Assembly (NCBI GenBank): GCA_965200175.1
Contig: OZ241345.1
Coordinates: forward strand, 2,418,001 to 2,482,000
Source of the DNA: Azophilus sp026709365
Lineage (GTDB): Bacteria > Pseudomonadota > Gammaproteobacteria > Pseudomonadales > Azotimanducaceae
Length of the DNA stretch: 64,000 nt
Reading direction: 5' to 3'
Each line of letters opens with the position of its first letter. Within the stretch, counting starts at the first letter, position 1. A program made the translations under genes and the position numbers. A model generated the notes under the pieces. The model ran no database searches and had not been told where the DNA came from. It worked only from the letters and a program-made list of their open reading frames with translations. Of the stretch, positions 1 through 8,987 are shown piece after piece.

Positions 1-608
1 ATGGTCACGCCGGGCGCCGCCAGGTCAATGATCAACTGCGACAGCCCCCCGTGCCGGTTGCCGTCCGCCGGCGCGGTGCGCACCAAGGCGATCATGTAGT
101 GGTTGCGGTGGGCGTCCGTGGTCCAGAGCTTGGTGCCGCTGACCCGCCAGCCGCCCGCCACCGGCTTGGCCGCCGTGCGCACCGAGGCGAGGTCCGAGCC
201 GGTGCCCGGCTCGCTCATGCCAATGGAGAAGAAGCTGGCGCCGCGGATGATCGCCGGCAGATAGCGGGCGCGCTGCTCCTCACTGCCGGCGCTGAGCAGC
301 AGCGGGCCGCTCTGCCGGTCGGCGATCCAATGGGCGCTGACCGGCGCCCCGGCGGCCAGCAGCTCCTCGGTCACCACATAGCGTTCGAAGAAGCTGCGCT
401 CAGCGCCGCCGTAGGCCTTGGGCCACGTCATGCCGATCCAGCCCCGTTCGCCGAGGCGGGCGGAAAACTCCGCATCGTGGCCTGAGCTGAAGTCCGAGTT
501 CGGGGCGCTGATCCGATCCGCGTTGGTGGCCAGGAAGTCCCGCACTTCGTGGCGCAAGGCCTCCGCAGCCTTGGGCAATTGCACGGGATCAAATTGCAGC
601 ATCGGCAT
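1..608 (-). CDS. Acyl-CoA dehydrogenase, N-terminal part (runs off the window)
   Basis: Reading the minus strand from the ATG at 608 gives an uninterrupted acyl-CoA dehydrogenase N-terminus (about 202 residues, 3' end outside the window). After an N-terminal helical part ending in RGWIGMTWPKAYGG comes the middle beta-domain signature SIGMSEPGTGSDLASV and then the SGTKLWTTDAH stretch, which in this family contact FAD and the acyl-CoA. These flavoproteins oxidise acyl-CoA thioesters to 2-enoyl-CoA in the cytosol and pass electrons to ETF. A second ATG two codons downstream (602) is an alternative start. The gene faces away from the repeat-rich 0.7-kb spacer that follows. Substrate chain length cannot be told from this part. 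Family assignment is firm. Confidence 0.9.
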   Translation of the reverse strand, partial: MPMLQFDPVQLPKAAEALRHEVRDFLATNADRISAPNSDFSSGHDAEFSARLGERGWIGMTWPKAYGGAERSFFERYVVTEELLAAGAPVSAHWIADRQSGPLLLSAGSEEQRARYLPAIIRGASFFSIGMSEPGTGSDLASVRTAAKPVAGGWRVSGTKLWTTDAHRNHYMIALVRTAPADGNRHGGLSQLIIDLAAPGVT

Positions 609-687
609 TTCCTAGGCGTCCTTACTTTGAATTTGCCATCTCCAAAGGCGCCAATATGCCGTTGCCAGCGTCACGGCACAAGCCCGC

Positions 688-975
688 GCGCCCGCTAAGC
701 GGGCGCGTTGGAGTTTCGCTGCGCGAAACTCCGCGCTCGTCGCTTGGGCCAGATTCCGAAATGTCTCTGAGCTCGCACAGCCCGCACACCCGCATGCGCG
801 CCCACTTCGCGCGAGCAGTGGCTCAGTTTGACCCACGTCTTCGTCGTGGTTCGGTCGAGGGCGGACTCGCTCCGGGGATGCCGCCTGAAGCGGGCGCGTC
901 GCCCCCGGAGGGCATCCTGCCCTCGCATTGGCCCTCGTCAGAGCGGCAGCGGAGTTTCGCGCAGCGAAACGCCAA
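688..975. repeat. Dispersed palindromic repeats in a 0.7-kb gene-free spacer
   Basis: The spacer 609-1304 has no convincing gene. At 688-780 lies a minus-oriented copy of repeat family 1: a hairpin of inverted CGCGCCCGC arms, a second hairpin with GGAGTTTCGC and GCGAAACTCC arms, then a conserved tail ending in GAGCTCGCA. At 816-930 is a copy of family 2 (AGTGGCTCAGTTTGAC, then GTCGAGGGCGG). At 951-975 is a fragment of the family 1 GAGTTTCGC palindrome. Both families recur many times in this window, always in spacers or at gene edges. The stretch from 980 to 1304 shows no recognisable element. Confidence 0.75.
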
Positions 976-1304
976 CACCTGGGCGAGGGTAGTGGCTCAG
1001 TTCCAATTCAATTACAGATTCGACCCTAGGACTTGAACCCGTTGGCGCGCCCGATCCGCATCTGCTGAAATCCCCACCGCGAAGGGCCAATCTGAACGAA
1101 ACCGATCAAGGTCGCCGTTGGGGGAGGCATGCGCGTCGCCCATGGCGACAATGGGGCACACTGGGGCTTTGCCGAAAATGCCCTAAAATCCCCCCCTTGC
1201 TTTCGGCAGCGCCTGCCCGCCTTGTCGGCCCTTGCCCACAATGGCGGGATGCGCGTCGGGCGTCCGGCGGCCGCAGCCGCCCTGCACGGTGGGAGCAAAA
1301 CCTC

Positions 1305-2933
1305 ATGATTGAAAGATTGACCAGTTCCGTCGACGCGGCGCACCAAGTTGGCTACGCGCAGGCATCGGGCGCCGAGGTGGTGGCCGTTCAAGCCGAAGCG
1401 GGCAAGCCCGATGGGGCGGCGGCTACGGGGCCTCGGGAGGAGTACGCAGCGTTCCGCTCCACCGTTGAGTCCTCGTCCAAGGCCATCGGGGAGGAGGCGC
1501 AGGCCGTTTCACGGTCCCTGCTGTCCGGGGACAAGACCCTTGGCATCAAGGGGCTGTCCAGGCTGGTCGCCTACATTGCCGCCAAGGTTGAGTCCCTGTT
1601 CCACTCAGCGACGGAGCGCCTGACCCACGGGATGGTCAGGAACGCCCCGCTCGCAAAGTCGTTGGAACGGCAGGCGGAAGCCCTCGGGGAGCTCCGGGTG
1701 GCGACGGCTGCGCTGGACAGGATCCACCGCGATTCCGTCGGCGGGGCGGGCGCGCCGTCAGCCGGGGACCTCGCAGCCATCGGCAGGGCGCTGGACGTCG
1801 TCGAGGGGAGCGTCGCCAAGTTCGGCGCCAGCCTGTCCGAGTTCGACGCCGACACCGAGCAGCGCGCCGAGCGCCTCAGGGGCCTCGTCGATCTCGTGCC
1901 CCTTGTCTATGACAGCATAAACACGCATCGGGCCTGGATCGACGCCCAGGCGGGCGGGGGTTCCGATCCCGCCGTCCCCCTTGGCGCCAAGCTGGAGAAC
2001 TTCGACCAAGGCGGGGTGGCGCCGGCCGTCCACGCCGCGCTGGAGGGCGCCGCCAAAGACCTTTCGTCGGACCGGGCGAAAGCCGGCGCCGTGGACGGGA
2101 GGGCGCCGAAGCGGAAGGAGGGGTCGAAGAAGGCGTCAATCCCGGTGAATGCCAAGTTCCAGACGTCAAAGGCGCACCACAACGAAATCACGACAGGTCG
2201 AGTGAAGGGGGACAACCCGCTCTTCTACAGGGAGAGGCAGGACGCCAAGCTGTGCCTCAAGCATTCCGTGAACGCTTTTTTGGGAGGCCCCTTCTTCTCC
2301 GTCGAGGACATGATGGCCGAGGACCGCACCCTGCGCATGAACGCGCAGCTTTCCGACATCGACCGCATGGGGATGGAACGGTACGCCAAGATCCACGGGC
2401 TTGACCTTGCGGAGGTGGGGAAGGACCGGGAGGCTGCGGCGGGGAAGGCGATTGACAACATGGCGAAGGTGCTCGAAGACTTCGACTCCCGAAGGATATC
2501 GAGCACCGGGGGGCTGCTGGAGTTCGGCCAGAACTTCATAAACCGAAACAGGGAGCAGCTCGGCGTGCCGCCGACGGAGCTGAAGCAGTTCACGCTGGCG
2601 GCCAAGAAGGATGACATCCTGGAGTACGTCAAGTCCAGGCAGGATGAGGTCGACCGCTTCGTGGTGGGGTTCGGCAGCCACTACAGGGCGTTCAGGCGGT
2701 CGGAGAACGGCGAGTGGTTCAGGGTTGACAGCATGGACGCCAGGCAGAGGCGCGAATCCCCCCTGGAGTTCATGGAGCAGCGCATCTCGATCGAAGACAA
2801 GCACGGGTACCGAAGCATCAACGGAATGAACTACGCGGAGTTCATGACCTTCGAGGGGGCCGGGGACGTCAATCCCAAGTTTCCGGGCGCGGAGGACGCC
2901 CGCCTGAGGCCCGCGGATTACATAGTGGCCTGA
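1305..2933 (+). CDS. Josephin-like cysteine protease (putative deubiquitinase), 542 aa
   Basis: The ATG at 1305 (MIERLTSS) is preferred over an upstream in-frame start at 1197, because the extra 36 residues are low-complexity spacer translation. Residues 1-280 are helix-rich with no family I recognise. Residues from about 305 match the Josephin fold of ataxin-3. FYRERQDAKLCLKHSVNAFL aligns with the ataxin-3 Gln9/Cys14 segment, giving Q312 and C317 at the same five-residue spacing. GSHYRAFRR gives H459, and GEWFRVDSM gives D475 where ataxin-3 has Asn134; the His to acid gap is 16 against 15. Known Josephins (MEROPS C86) cleave ubiquitin linkages in eukaryotic cells, so a role as a host-directed effector is inferred. 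No signal peptide is visible. AGG Arg codons are frequent, unlike flanking genes, suggesting transfer. Confidence 0.75.
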   Translation: MIERLTSSVDAAHQVGYAQASGAEVVAVQAEAGKPDGAAATGPREEYAAFRSTVESSSKAIGEEAQAVSRSLLSGDKTLGIKGLSRLVAYIAAKVESLFHSATERLTHGMVRNAPLAKSLERQAEALGELRVATAALDRIHRDSVGGAGAPSAGDLAAIGRALDVVEGSVAKFGASLSEFDADTEQRAERLRGLVDLVPLVYDSINTHRAWIDAQAGGGSDPAVPLGAKLENFDQGGVAPAVHAALEGAAKDLSSDRAKAGAVDGRAPKRKEGSKKASIPVNAKFQTSKAHHNEITTGRVKGDNPLFYRERQDAKLCLKHSVNAFLGGPFFSVEDMMAEDRTLRMNAQLSDIDRMGMERYAKIHGLDLAEVGKDREAAAGKAIDNMAKVLEDFDSRRISSTGGLLEFGQNFINRNREQLGVPPTELKQFTLAAKKDDILEYVKSRQDEVDRFVVGFGSHYRAFRRSENGEWFRVDSMDARQRRESPLEFMEQRISIEDKHGYRSINGMNYAEFMTFEGAGDVNPKFPGAEDARLRPADYIVA

Positions 2934-2998
2934 AAGGCCCGAAAGCGGCCTGCCCCGGTTCGGGAAGGCCCCTGATCGACCTGGGCGAGAGGCGCCTA

Positions 2999-3194
2999 TG
3001 CGGGCTCACAAACATTTCGGAATCTGCCCCCCCGCAACGGGCGCGGAGTTTCGCATAGCGAAACTCCAACCGCCTCTCGCCCTTTGGGCGAGAGGCGCCT
3101 GTGCGGGCTCAGAAACATCTCGGAACCTGGCCCACGCGACGAGCGCGCGGAGTTTTGCGCAGCGAAACTCAAACGCGCCCGCTGCGCGGGCGCG
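2999..3194 (+). repeat. Two tandem family 1 palindromic repeats
   Basis: Two copies lie head to tail (about 2999-3096 and 3099-3194). Each begins GCGGGCTCA(C/G)AAACAT, continues through TCGGAA(T/C)CTG and carries the GAGTTT-CGCA-GCGAAACT palindrome. The first ends in a CGCCTCTCGCC hairpin, the second in a GCGCCCGC hairpin. They fill most of the 370-nt spacer behind the Josephin-like gene. Because they read through in frame, they falsely extend the next gene upstream. Confidence 0.75.
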
Positions 3195-3303
3195 CCTTGA
3201 CTTGCCAACCAGCAAACCCATACTTGCGAGATGGTCACAGCAGCGGTTCGATCTACCTGCTCCCGGTACTTTTCCGGATTCGAAGCGCGCGGGCCCGCCG
3301 TGC

Positions 3304-3717
3304 ATGGCTGAAGCGAACGGCCTGCGCGCCCGGCTTGAGCCGGTGCTCGAGGACATGGTGAAGCAGTCCGCCGTAGCTGGGCGATTCGTGCATCGGGACG
3401 CCTACCGCATCACCTTGGCCACCCTGTGGGCCAATCTGGTGCTCCAGCCCGAGCGCGCCGGCATTGGGGAGGCCGACCTCGAGGCGGTCCACGACATCCT
3501 AAGCGCCGAGGCGCAAGCCGTGCTCGGCGACGGCGAGGACCTGACGGCCTGCTTCGCCTTCCTCAACAGCAAGCCGGGCGAAGCGGCCATGCGGGAAGCG
3601 CGGCTCTCCAAGACGCACAAGGACCTGCTGCTCTACTTCTGCTCGATGATCCTCGACCCGAACGGCCACCGAAAGTGGATGGACCGAGTGCGCGGGAGCG
3701 TCACGCAAGGCTTGTGA
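3304..3717 (+). CDS. Hypothetical protein, 137 aa
   Basis: I do not recognise this protein. The ATG at 3304 (MAEANGLRARLEPVLED) is chosen because everything upstream in the frame is repeat DNA. The product is soluble-looking and mostly helical, with no signal peptide or membrane segment. Visible segments are GRFVHRDAYRITLATLWANL, EAQAVLGDGEDLTACFAFLNSKPGEAAM and a Lys/Arg-rich end (HRKWMDRVRGSV). The FLNSKPGEAAM stretch loosely recalls DUF2059-type helical repeats, but too weakly to name a family. It stands alone between the Josephin-like gene and the convergent 3' end of the long lipid-transport operon. Confidence 0.55.
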   Translation: MAEANGLRARLEPVLEDMVKQSAVAGRFVHRDAYRITLATLWANLVLQPERAGIGEADLEAVHDILSAEAQAVLGDGEDLTACFAFLNSKPGEAAMREARLSKTHKDLLLYFCSMILDPNGHRKWMDRVRGSVTQGL

Positions 3718-3738
3718 ACCCTTGGCGAGCCATCCCGA

Positions 3739-5541
3739 TCAAGGCTTTCCCGGGCCACCGTGGAAGCGGCGGTGGGCGTCGCCAAACAGCGCTGCCGCCT
3801 GCCGGGCCTGGGCCATGTCAGGCTCATCGAGCGTGAGCGACTCGCCGTCGTAGCGCCAGCCGAGGAGCCCGCCGCCCCGGGCCAGCACGGTGAGGCGCCT
3901 GCGTCCGAGCACGCCGATGTGGTAGTCCTCCTCCGCCGGGACCAACTGGTCCTCTCCCGACAGCAGGCTGCGCCCATAGAAGCGTTCCGTGGACGCAACG
4001 CCGAGCAGGTCGAGCAGCGTCACCGGCAGGCTCATGGTGGAGCCCATGGCCGCAACGGTCCGCGGCGCCAATCGGGCCGGATTGTGGAGCACCAAAGGCA
4101 CTCGGAATTTGTTGGCCGGCACCAGCGTCGGACCCGGGCCCAACGGCGCATGGTCGGCCACGATGACCAGCAGCGTGTCGTCAAACCAAGGACGGCGCTG
4201 CGCTTCGCCGACGAACTTGCCAAGCGCCCAGTCGGCGTAGGCCAAGGCGTAGTCCTGACGGTTGCGGTCGTTGGGGAAAGGCACCCGGCCCGCCGGAAAG
4301 TCAAAGGGGTGGTGATTGGTCACCGTCAGGGTACACAGCATCACTCGGTCATGGCGTTCGGTGCGGCGGTCCATTTCGACCAGCACCCGGTCCAGCAGAA
4401 TCTCGTCCGCCACCCCCCAGCTGGTCTCGAACCAACGGTCAGGGAAGTCGTAGCGGCTCAGCATCGCGTCGAAGCCAATGCGGCGCCAGTAATCGAAGAA
4501 GTTGGTGAAGTTGGGCCAGCCGCCGTACACGAACGCCGTGTGGAACCCAGCCCCGGCCAGCGCTCTGGGCAAGGAGGGCAGCCGCTCGACGCCATCCCGC
4601 TGGGGCATGGCCAAGCCGGGCAGCGGCGGATAGCCGTGCAGGATGGCCTCCATGCTCCGAACGGTGTGGGCGCCGGTCGCGTAAACCCGGTCGAAACGGA
4701 TGCCCTGTTGGGCAATCGCGTACAGTTGCGGCGCGTACTTGCGCCGCTGCTCCAAGTTCCACCAAGCCTCGCCGCCGAAGGATTCCTCGATGATCAGCAG
4801 CAGATGCTTGAATTCAGCCGGCGCAGCGGGCGCAGGCGCGACGGCAGCCGGCGCGACGGAAGTCGCGGCCAAGGGCGGCGGCTCAGGCCGCTCCGGCTGC
4901 CAGTACGCATCCTCCCACTCGCTTGGGTCAAAGCGGGCCGCGTGCAGCACGTTCAGCCAGCCGTTGCTCGCCAAGTGGTTGAGCGAGCGCTCCGGGGTGA
5001 CGGGGCCGCGATACCCGCCATCGCTGGCCACAAGAACGGCGGCGAAGGCCAGCAGGGCCACAAAACCCCATCGATCCCCGCCGCTGAAGGCCGACGGAAG
5101 CCAGCCACTCATCCAACGCGCCGCCGCCCAACCCATCGCCGCCAACGGCACGAGGAAGAAGGCAAAGCCCACCAACTCCTGCAAAAAGGCCAACACCTCC
5201 AGTGGATGACGGATGTAGCGGATGACGGTGATTCCGGCTCGAACGAAAAAAGTCGTCCAGTGCAGAAGCTCGCCGCCGACAATCAGGGCGACCATCGCCA
5301 CGGTCAGCCCAATCCACCAAACCGCGAATCGGCGGCCCAGCAGAAAGCCCGCGCCAAGCCAGCCACCGATCAGCGCCGCCGCTTGGGCGTCGCTCAGGGC
5401 GCCGAAGAGAAAGGTTTGCAGCCAATCGCCAATCGAGGGGTCCACGAAGGATCCGGCCGGCGTCAGCCACGCCATGACCAGCCGCAAAGCCAGCCCCAGC
5501 GCCATCCAAAGCGCCGCCAGACGCAGCCAAAAGCCGATCAT
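3739..5541 (-). CDS. LTA synthase family / sulfatase-fold membrane enzyme, 600 aa
   Basis: Last gene of the nine-gene minus-strand operon; its ATG overlaps the stop of the RND gene in an ATGA. The N-terminal 175 residues hold about five membrane segments. A Pro/Ala-rich linker (about 215-242) leads to an alkaline-phosphatase-superfamily domain. LLLIIEESFGGEAWW (E252/E253) is the expected first metal ligand, GAHTVRSMEAI (T293) the expected catalytic threonine, and IVADHAPLGPG the distal Asp-His metal pair. This is the architecture of LtaS and OpgB, which transfer phosphoglycerol from phosphatidylglycerol to an envelope acceptor on the periplasmic side. Gram-negative bacteria lack lipoteichoic acid, so the acceptor is unknown; osmoregulated glucans or another lipid head group are possible. 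Confidence 0.85.
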   Translation of the reverse strand: MIGFWLRLAALWMALGLALRLVMAWLTPAGSFVDPSIGDWLQTFLFGALSDAQAAALIGGWLGAGFLLGRRFAVWWIGLTVAMVALIVGGELLHWTTFFVRAGITVIRYIRHPLEVLAFLQELVGFAFFLVPLAAMGWAAARWMSGWLPSAFSGGDRWGFVALLAFAAVLVASDGGYRGPVTPERSLNHLASNGWLNVLHAARFDPSEWEDAYWQPERPEPPPLAATSVAPAAVAPAPAAPAEFKHLLLIIEESFGGEAWWNLEQRRKYAPQLYAIAQQGIRFDRVYATGAHTVRSMEAILHGYPPLPGLAMPQRDGVERLPSLPRALAGAGFHTAFVYGGWPNFTNFFDYWRRIGFDAMLSRYDFPDRWFETSWGVADEILLDRVLVEMDRRTERHDRVMLCTLTVTNHHPFDFPAGRVPFPNDRNRQDYALAYADWALGKFVGEAQRRPWFDDTLLVIVADHAPLGPGPTLVPANKFRVPLVLHNPARLAPRTVAAMGSTMSLPVTLLDLLGVASTERFYGRSLLSGEDQLVPAEEDYHIGVLGRRRLTVLARGGGLLGWRYDGESLTLDEPDMAQARQAAALFGDAHRRFHGGPGKP

Positions 5542-8111
5542 GCGGCAGGCCGACGGCGCACTGCTAGCGCCGGTTCGGACATCCAGGACAGCAGGACCGG
5601 CAGCAAAAACACAGTGAAGGCCAGCAGCAGCGACACCGCCACGGCCAGCAGAAATCCGATCGATGCGGTGCCGGCATGGGGCGACAGCGACAGCGCGGCG
5701 AAGGCGCCCACTGTGGTCAGGGCGCTGAGCACCACCGCCCGGGGCGTGCTGGAGTGCATCAGATGGGCGACGCCGCCTTCGTCTCGATAGCGCTCCACCA
5801 CATGGACGCCGCCATCGACCCCCAAGCCGAAAATCAGCGGCATGACCAAAATGTTGGCCATGTTGAGGGGCGCGTCAAGCAGCACCCCAAGGGCCAGGGT
5901 GAACAGCACCGCCAATCCCAAGGGCACCAGCACCAGCATGGCATGGCGCAGGCTTCCCAGCATGACGAGCAGCACGATGACGATGGCCGCCAATGCGAAG
6001 GCCATGGCCTGCTGGAAGCTGGCCACCACCACGCCGCCAACGCCCCGTTCGATGACCGGGCGCCCGGTGGCCCTTGGCGCGATGGCCTGCACGGCGTCAA
6101 TGAAGCGATTCATCGTCGCCACGTCGGCGACGTCCTCGGCCGGCAGGACGATGCTCAGGCGTTCCCCGGATTCGCTGGTGAGCCGGTTGCGGACTTCGGC
6201 CGGCACCGCCGCCGCCGTGACCGAGCCGACCCGCAGCGCCCGGCGCAGCCAATCCAGCTCCTCGACCAAGCTGGCGACCACGCCCTGCTGCCAGACCAGC
6301 AGTTGCGGCGCCGGACCTTTGACCAATTCCCTCAGGGCCGCCGCCAAGCCGGCGAAGCGGTCGCGGTCGTCACTGGCTTCAATGGCCCCAAGCAGGCTGC
6401 GGACACTGGCCAGCAGCTCTCTGTCGGTGGGCGGCTCAAGCTGCCGCAGCGGCGCCAGGGCGCTGGCCAGCATCCACTGCAAGTCCTCCAGCACATAGAG
6501 CTTGTCCGGCTGGTCGTCCGGCACGAAGTCCGCCAAGGTGATGATCGAGTCAACCTCCGGCAACGCCGCCAAGCGCTCGAGACTCTCGGCGTCCTTCCCC
6601 AGCAGCAAAAGCGCATAGTCCGTCGCCTCCCCGTCGCGCTGCAGACGGCGCAGGGTGCGCATGGAATCCGTGGCCGGATCCTTGAGCGCCAGCACGCTGT
6701 AGTCGAACCGCGACTGGCTGGCGAGGGCCAGGGCCATCAGGGCGGTGACGATGATCAGGCCCAGCACCCAGCGGCGATTGGCGATGAGCGCCTCAACCAT
6801 GCGCTGGCCCGAAGGCAAGGGCAGCATCTGCCGCTTGATCGGGCCCGTCACGGCGAAGAACGCCGGCAACAGGGTGACGGCCAGAAAGCCGGCGATGGCC
6901 ATGCCGCCGGCGGAGATGACGCCGAGGTCGGCCAAGCCGCGGTAGTCCGTCGGCCAGAAGCCCAGGAAGCCCAGGCCGGTGGTCAGGGTGCAGATGACGA
7001 TCGCGCCGCCGACGCTGCGGATGGTTGAATCCAAGGCCCGGACCGCATCGCCGGCGCCGACGTTGACCGCCTCCTGGTAACGCAGCGAAAAGTGGATCGC
7101 GAAGTCCACGCCCAGGCCAAAGAACATCACCACGAACACCACCGACAGCGTGTTGTACTCGCCGACGGTCAGCATGGCATAGGCGGCGGTCATGCTGATG
7201 CCCACCACCAGCATGGCGAAGGTGGCGGTGATGATCTTCAGCGAGCGCACGCCGACCACCAGCACGGCCGCCAGCAGGGCCACGGCCAACCAACCGGCCA
7301 GCTGCACGCCGCCTACAGCCGCCTCGATCTCCTCAAAGGCCAGCGCCGCCTCCCCGGTGATGCCCACGCGAACCTCCGGCGGCGCGCCAACCTGGGCCAC
7401 GATGGCGCGCAGCTCGGCCACCATTTCGGCATTGGCCAGCGTCTCGCCCACGTCGAGGTTGCTCTTCACGGAAATGACGCGGTGCCAGTCCCCATCGGCG
7501 CTGAGGAACTCGTTGACCCAATGCACGGTGGGATCACCGCCCGCCAGCAGCGCCGCCGCCGACTCCTCGAACAGCGCCACCACGTTGTCGAACCCGCTCG
7601 GCGGGTCGTTGCCAACGCCCTCCTCCAGCAGGCCGAGCAGGCCGCGCAGGCTGGGGTCCTCCGCGACGGCGGTCAGCCAAGGCTGCGCTTCGGCCAAGTT
7701 GGCGGCAACTTCATCAACGTCCGCCAAATCGGCGTAGAGCAGCGCATGGTCGCGGAAGAACGGGTGGTTGCCGCCGGCGTAAACCGCCCGAAAGCGATCG
7801 GGGCGGCGGCGGATTTCCGACTCGATCTGGCGCGCCACGTCCTCCACCTGCCTGAAGCCGCTGCCGGACACCACGACCACGGCGGTTTTCACGTGATCCG
7901 GGAAAGCCGCCTCAAAACGGTCGAAGTCCTCGCGCCAGGACGAGTCCTGATGGATCAGGTCGCCGAGGTCGGCGTTCATTCGATACCGGTCAACCGCCAC
8001 CCAGGCCGAAGCGCAGGCCAGCAGGGCCAGCACCGCCAGCACCGGCCAGGCGTGGCGGGCAACCCAGCCCACCCACTTGGCCAAGGCCAGGATCAGCCAA
8101 CGCTCGATCAT
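5538..8111 (-). CDS. MMPL/HpnN-type RND transporter, 857 aa
   Basis: The layout is that of an HAE3/HpnN-like RND exporter. There is one N-terminal membrane helix, a large periplasmic loop (about 45-270), a helix bundle with FFGLGVDFAIHFSLRYQEA, a second membrane helix and large loop (about 455-690), then a second bundle with FGLGVDGGVHVVERYRDEGG. The paired GLGVD motifs are the RND helix-4 and helix-10 signatures where proton-relay acids sit. HpnN relatives move hopanoids or other lipids to the outer membrane using the proton gradient. Sitting directly behind mlaA and mlaC it probably supplies the energised step that MlaFEDB provides in the classical pathway. A 99-nt gap separates it from mlaA. 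The lipid cargo is inferred. Confidence 0.88.
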   Translation of the reverse strand: MIERWLILALAKWVGWVARHAWPVLAVLALLACASAWVAVDRYRMNADLGDLIHQDSSWREDFDRFEAAFPDHVKTAVVVVSGSGFRQVEDVARQIESEIRRRPDRFRAVYAGGNHPFFRDHALLYADLADVDEVAANLAEAQPWLTAVAEDPSLRGLLGLLEEGVGNDPPSGFDNVVALFEESAAALLAGGDPTVHWVNEFLSADGDWHRVISVKSNLDVGETLANAEMVAELRAIVAQVGAPPEVRVGITGEAALAFEEIEAAVGGVQLAGWLAVALLAAVLVVGVRSLKIITATFAMLVVGISMTAAYAMLTVGEYNTLSVVFVVMFFGLGVDFAIHFSLRYQEAVNVGAGDAVRALDSTIRSVGGAIVICTLTTGLGFLGFWPTDYRGLADLGVISAGGMAIAGFLAVTLLPAFFAVTGPIKRQMLPLPSGQRMVEALIANRRWVLGLIIVTALMALALASQSRFDYSVLALKDPATDSMRTLRRLQRDGEATDYALLLLGKDAESLERLAALPEVDSIITLADFVPDDQPDKLYVLEDLQWMLASALAPLRQLEPPTDRELLASVRSLLGAIEASDDRDRFAGLAAALRELVKGPAPQLLVWQQGVVASLVEELDWLRRALRVGSVTAAAVPAEVRNRLTSESGERLSIVLPAEDVADVATMNRFIDAVQAIAPRATGRPVIERGVGGVVVASFQQAMAFALAAIVIVLLVMLGSLRHAMLVLVPLGLAVLFTLALGVLLDAPLNMANILVMPLIFGLGVDGGVHVVERYRDEGGVAHLMHSSTPRAVVLSALTTVGAFAALSLSPHAGTASIGFLLAVAVSLLLAFTVFLLPVLLSWMSEPALAVRRRPAA

Positions 8112-8210
8112 TTGCGGCCTTCAGCCTTCGCGGCCTTCAGCTTGCGCCGGAACGGCGCGACGCTGACATTCAAGCAACAACATGCGCGCCTTGGAATTGC
8201 TTTCGGGGGT

Positions 8211-8966
8211 TCATGGCGTGCCGTCGGTCTCGTCAAAGAAGTCGTCGAAGTCGTCCAGCGGCGGATCGCCGTCGAAAATCTGGAACTCGCGACGCTGGTA
8301 GTAAGCCTCGCGGGTGAAGGCGTAGGCATCCAGGGCAGCGGCGTCGCGGGCATCGGTCAGCGCCAGCGCATCCGCCCGCGTGGCCACCACATCGATGCCG
8401 GATGCCCAGATCGGATAGCCGCCACCCACCAACAGCCGGGGCGTGAAGGCGCGGATGGCCAAGCTCGGCAGGTCCCGAACCGTTGACGGCCCCACCAAGG
8501 GCACATAGACGTAGCGGCTGTTGCGCCAGCCCCAGACCGCCAGCGTCTGGCCGAAGTCCTCGTTCTGGGCGGCGAACCCGGCCGGCGTGGCCACGTCGAA
8601 CAGCCCGGCGACGCCAACGGTGCTGTTGAGCAGCAGGCGCATCAGGTCGGAGCCGCCGCGCTTCGGCTTGCCTTGCAGAAAGCCGTTTAGGGAACTGTCC
8701 ACGGTGCGCAGGTTGGCGAAGAAATTGGCCACCCCCACCTCCACTGGCCGCGGCACGAGGTCCAGATAGCCGCGAGCCACCGGCTCGAGCACCTTGTTGT
8801 CCAGCGCCTCGGACAGTTCGAAGGAGGCCCGGTTGAAGCCCGGCGCCCGGTCATGGGCGACGGGGTCCGGCCCCTCCAAGCCGACGCAGGCGGTCTGCAG
8901 CACCAGAGCGCCAACAGCGGCCAGGATTCCGAACGCCTTGGGCCGGGGCGGTAATGAAGCGTGCAT
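8211..8966 (-). CDS. mlaA: MlaA/VacJ family outer-membrane lipoprotein, 251 aa
   Basis: The protein begins with a lipoprotein signal ending LVLQTAC, giving lipidated Cys27. The VacJ core follows: FNRASFELSEALD, then LRTVDSSLNGFLQGK, LLNSTVGVAGLFDVATPAGF, EDFGQTLAVWG, YVYVPLVGPSTVRDL and the YYQRREFQIFDGD end. In known systems MlaA sits in the inner leaflet of the outer membrane and extracts mislocalised phospholipid to the periplasmic carrier MlaC. Here it lies 21 nt downstream of mlaC and upstream of an RND transporter, in place of the MlaFEDB ABC transporter. Length is usual for the family. Confidence 0.92.
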   Translation of the reverse strand: MHASLPPRPKAFGILAAVGALVLQTACVGLEGPDPVAHDRAPGFNRASFELSEALDNKVLEPVARGYLDLVPRPVEVGVANFFANLRTVDSSLNGFLQGKPKRGGSDLMRLLLNSTVGVAGLFDVATPAGFAAQNEDFGQTLAVWGWRNSRYVYVPLVGPSTVRDLPSLAIRAFTPRLLVGGGYPIWASGIDVVATRADALALTDARDAAALDAYAFTREAYYQRREFQIFDGDPPLDDFDDFFDETDGTP

Positions 8967-8987
8967 GGATGCTCTCCCGATTGAGTT

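Noticed and set aside
3760..8486. Very long plus-strand open frames (676, 450 and 464 codons) opposite the lipid operon
   Set aside because: They are antisense shadows typical of high-G+C DNA: Gln/His/Arg-rich translations with no domain, opposite clear LtaS-like and RND genes.
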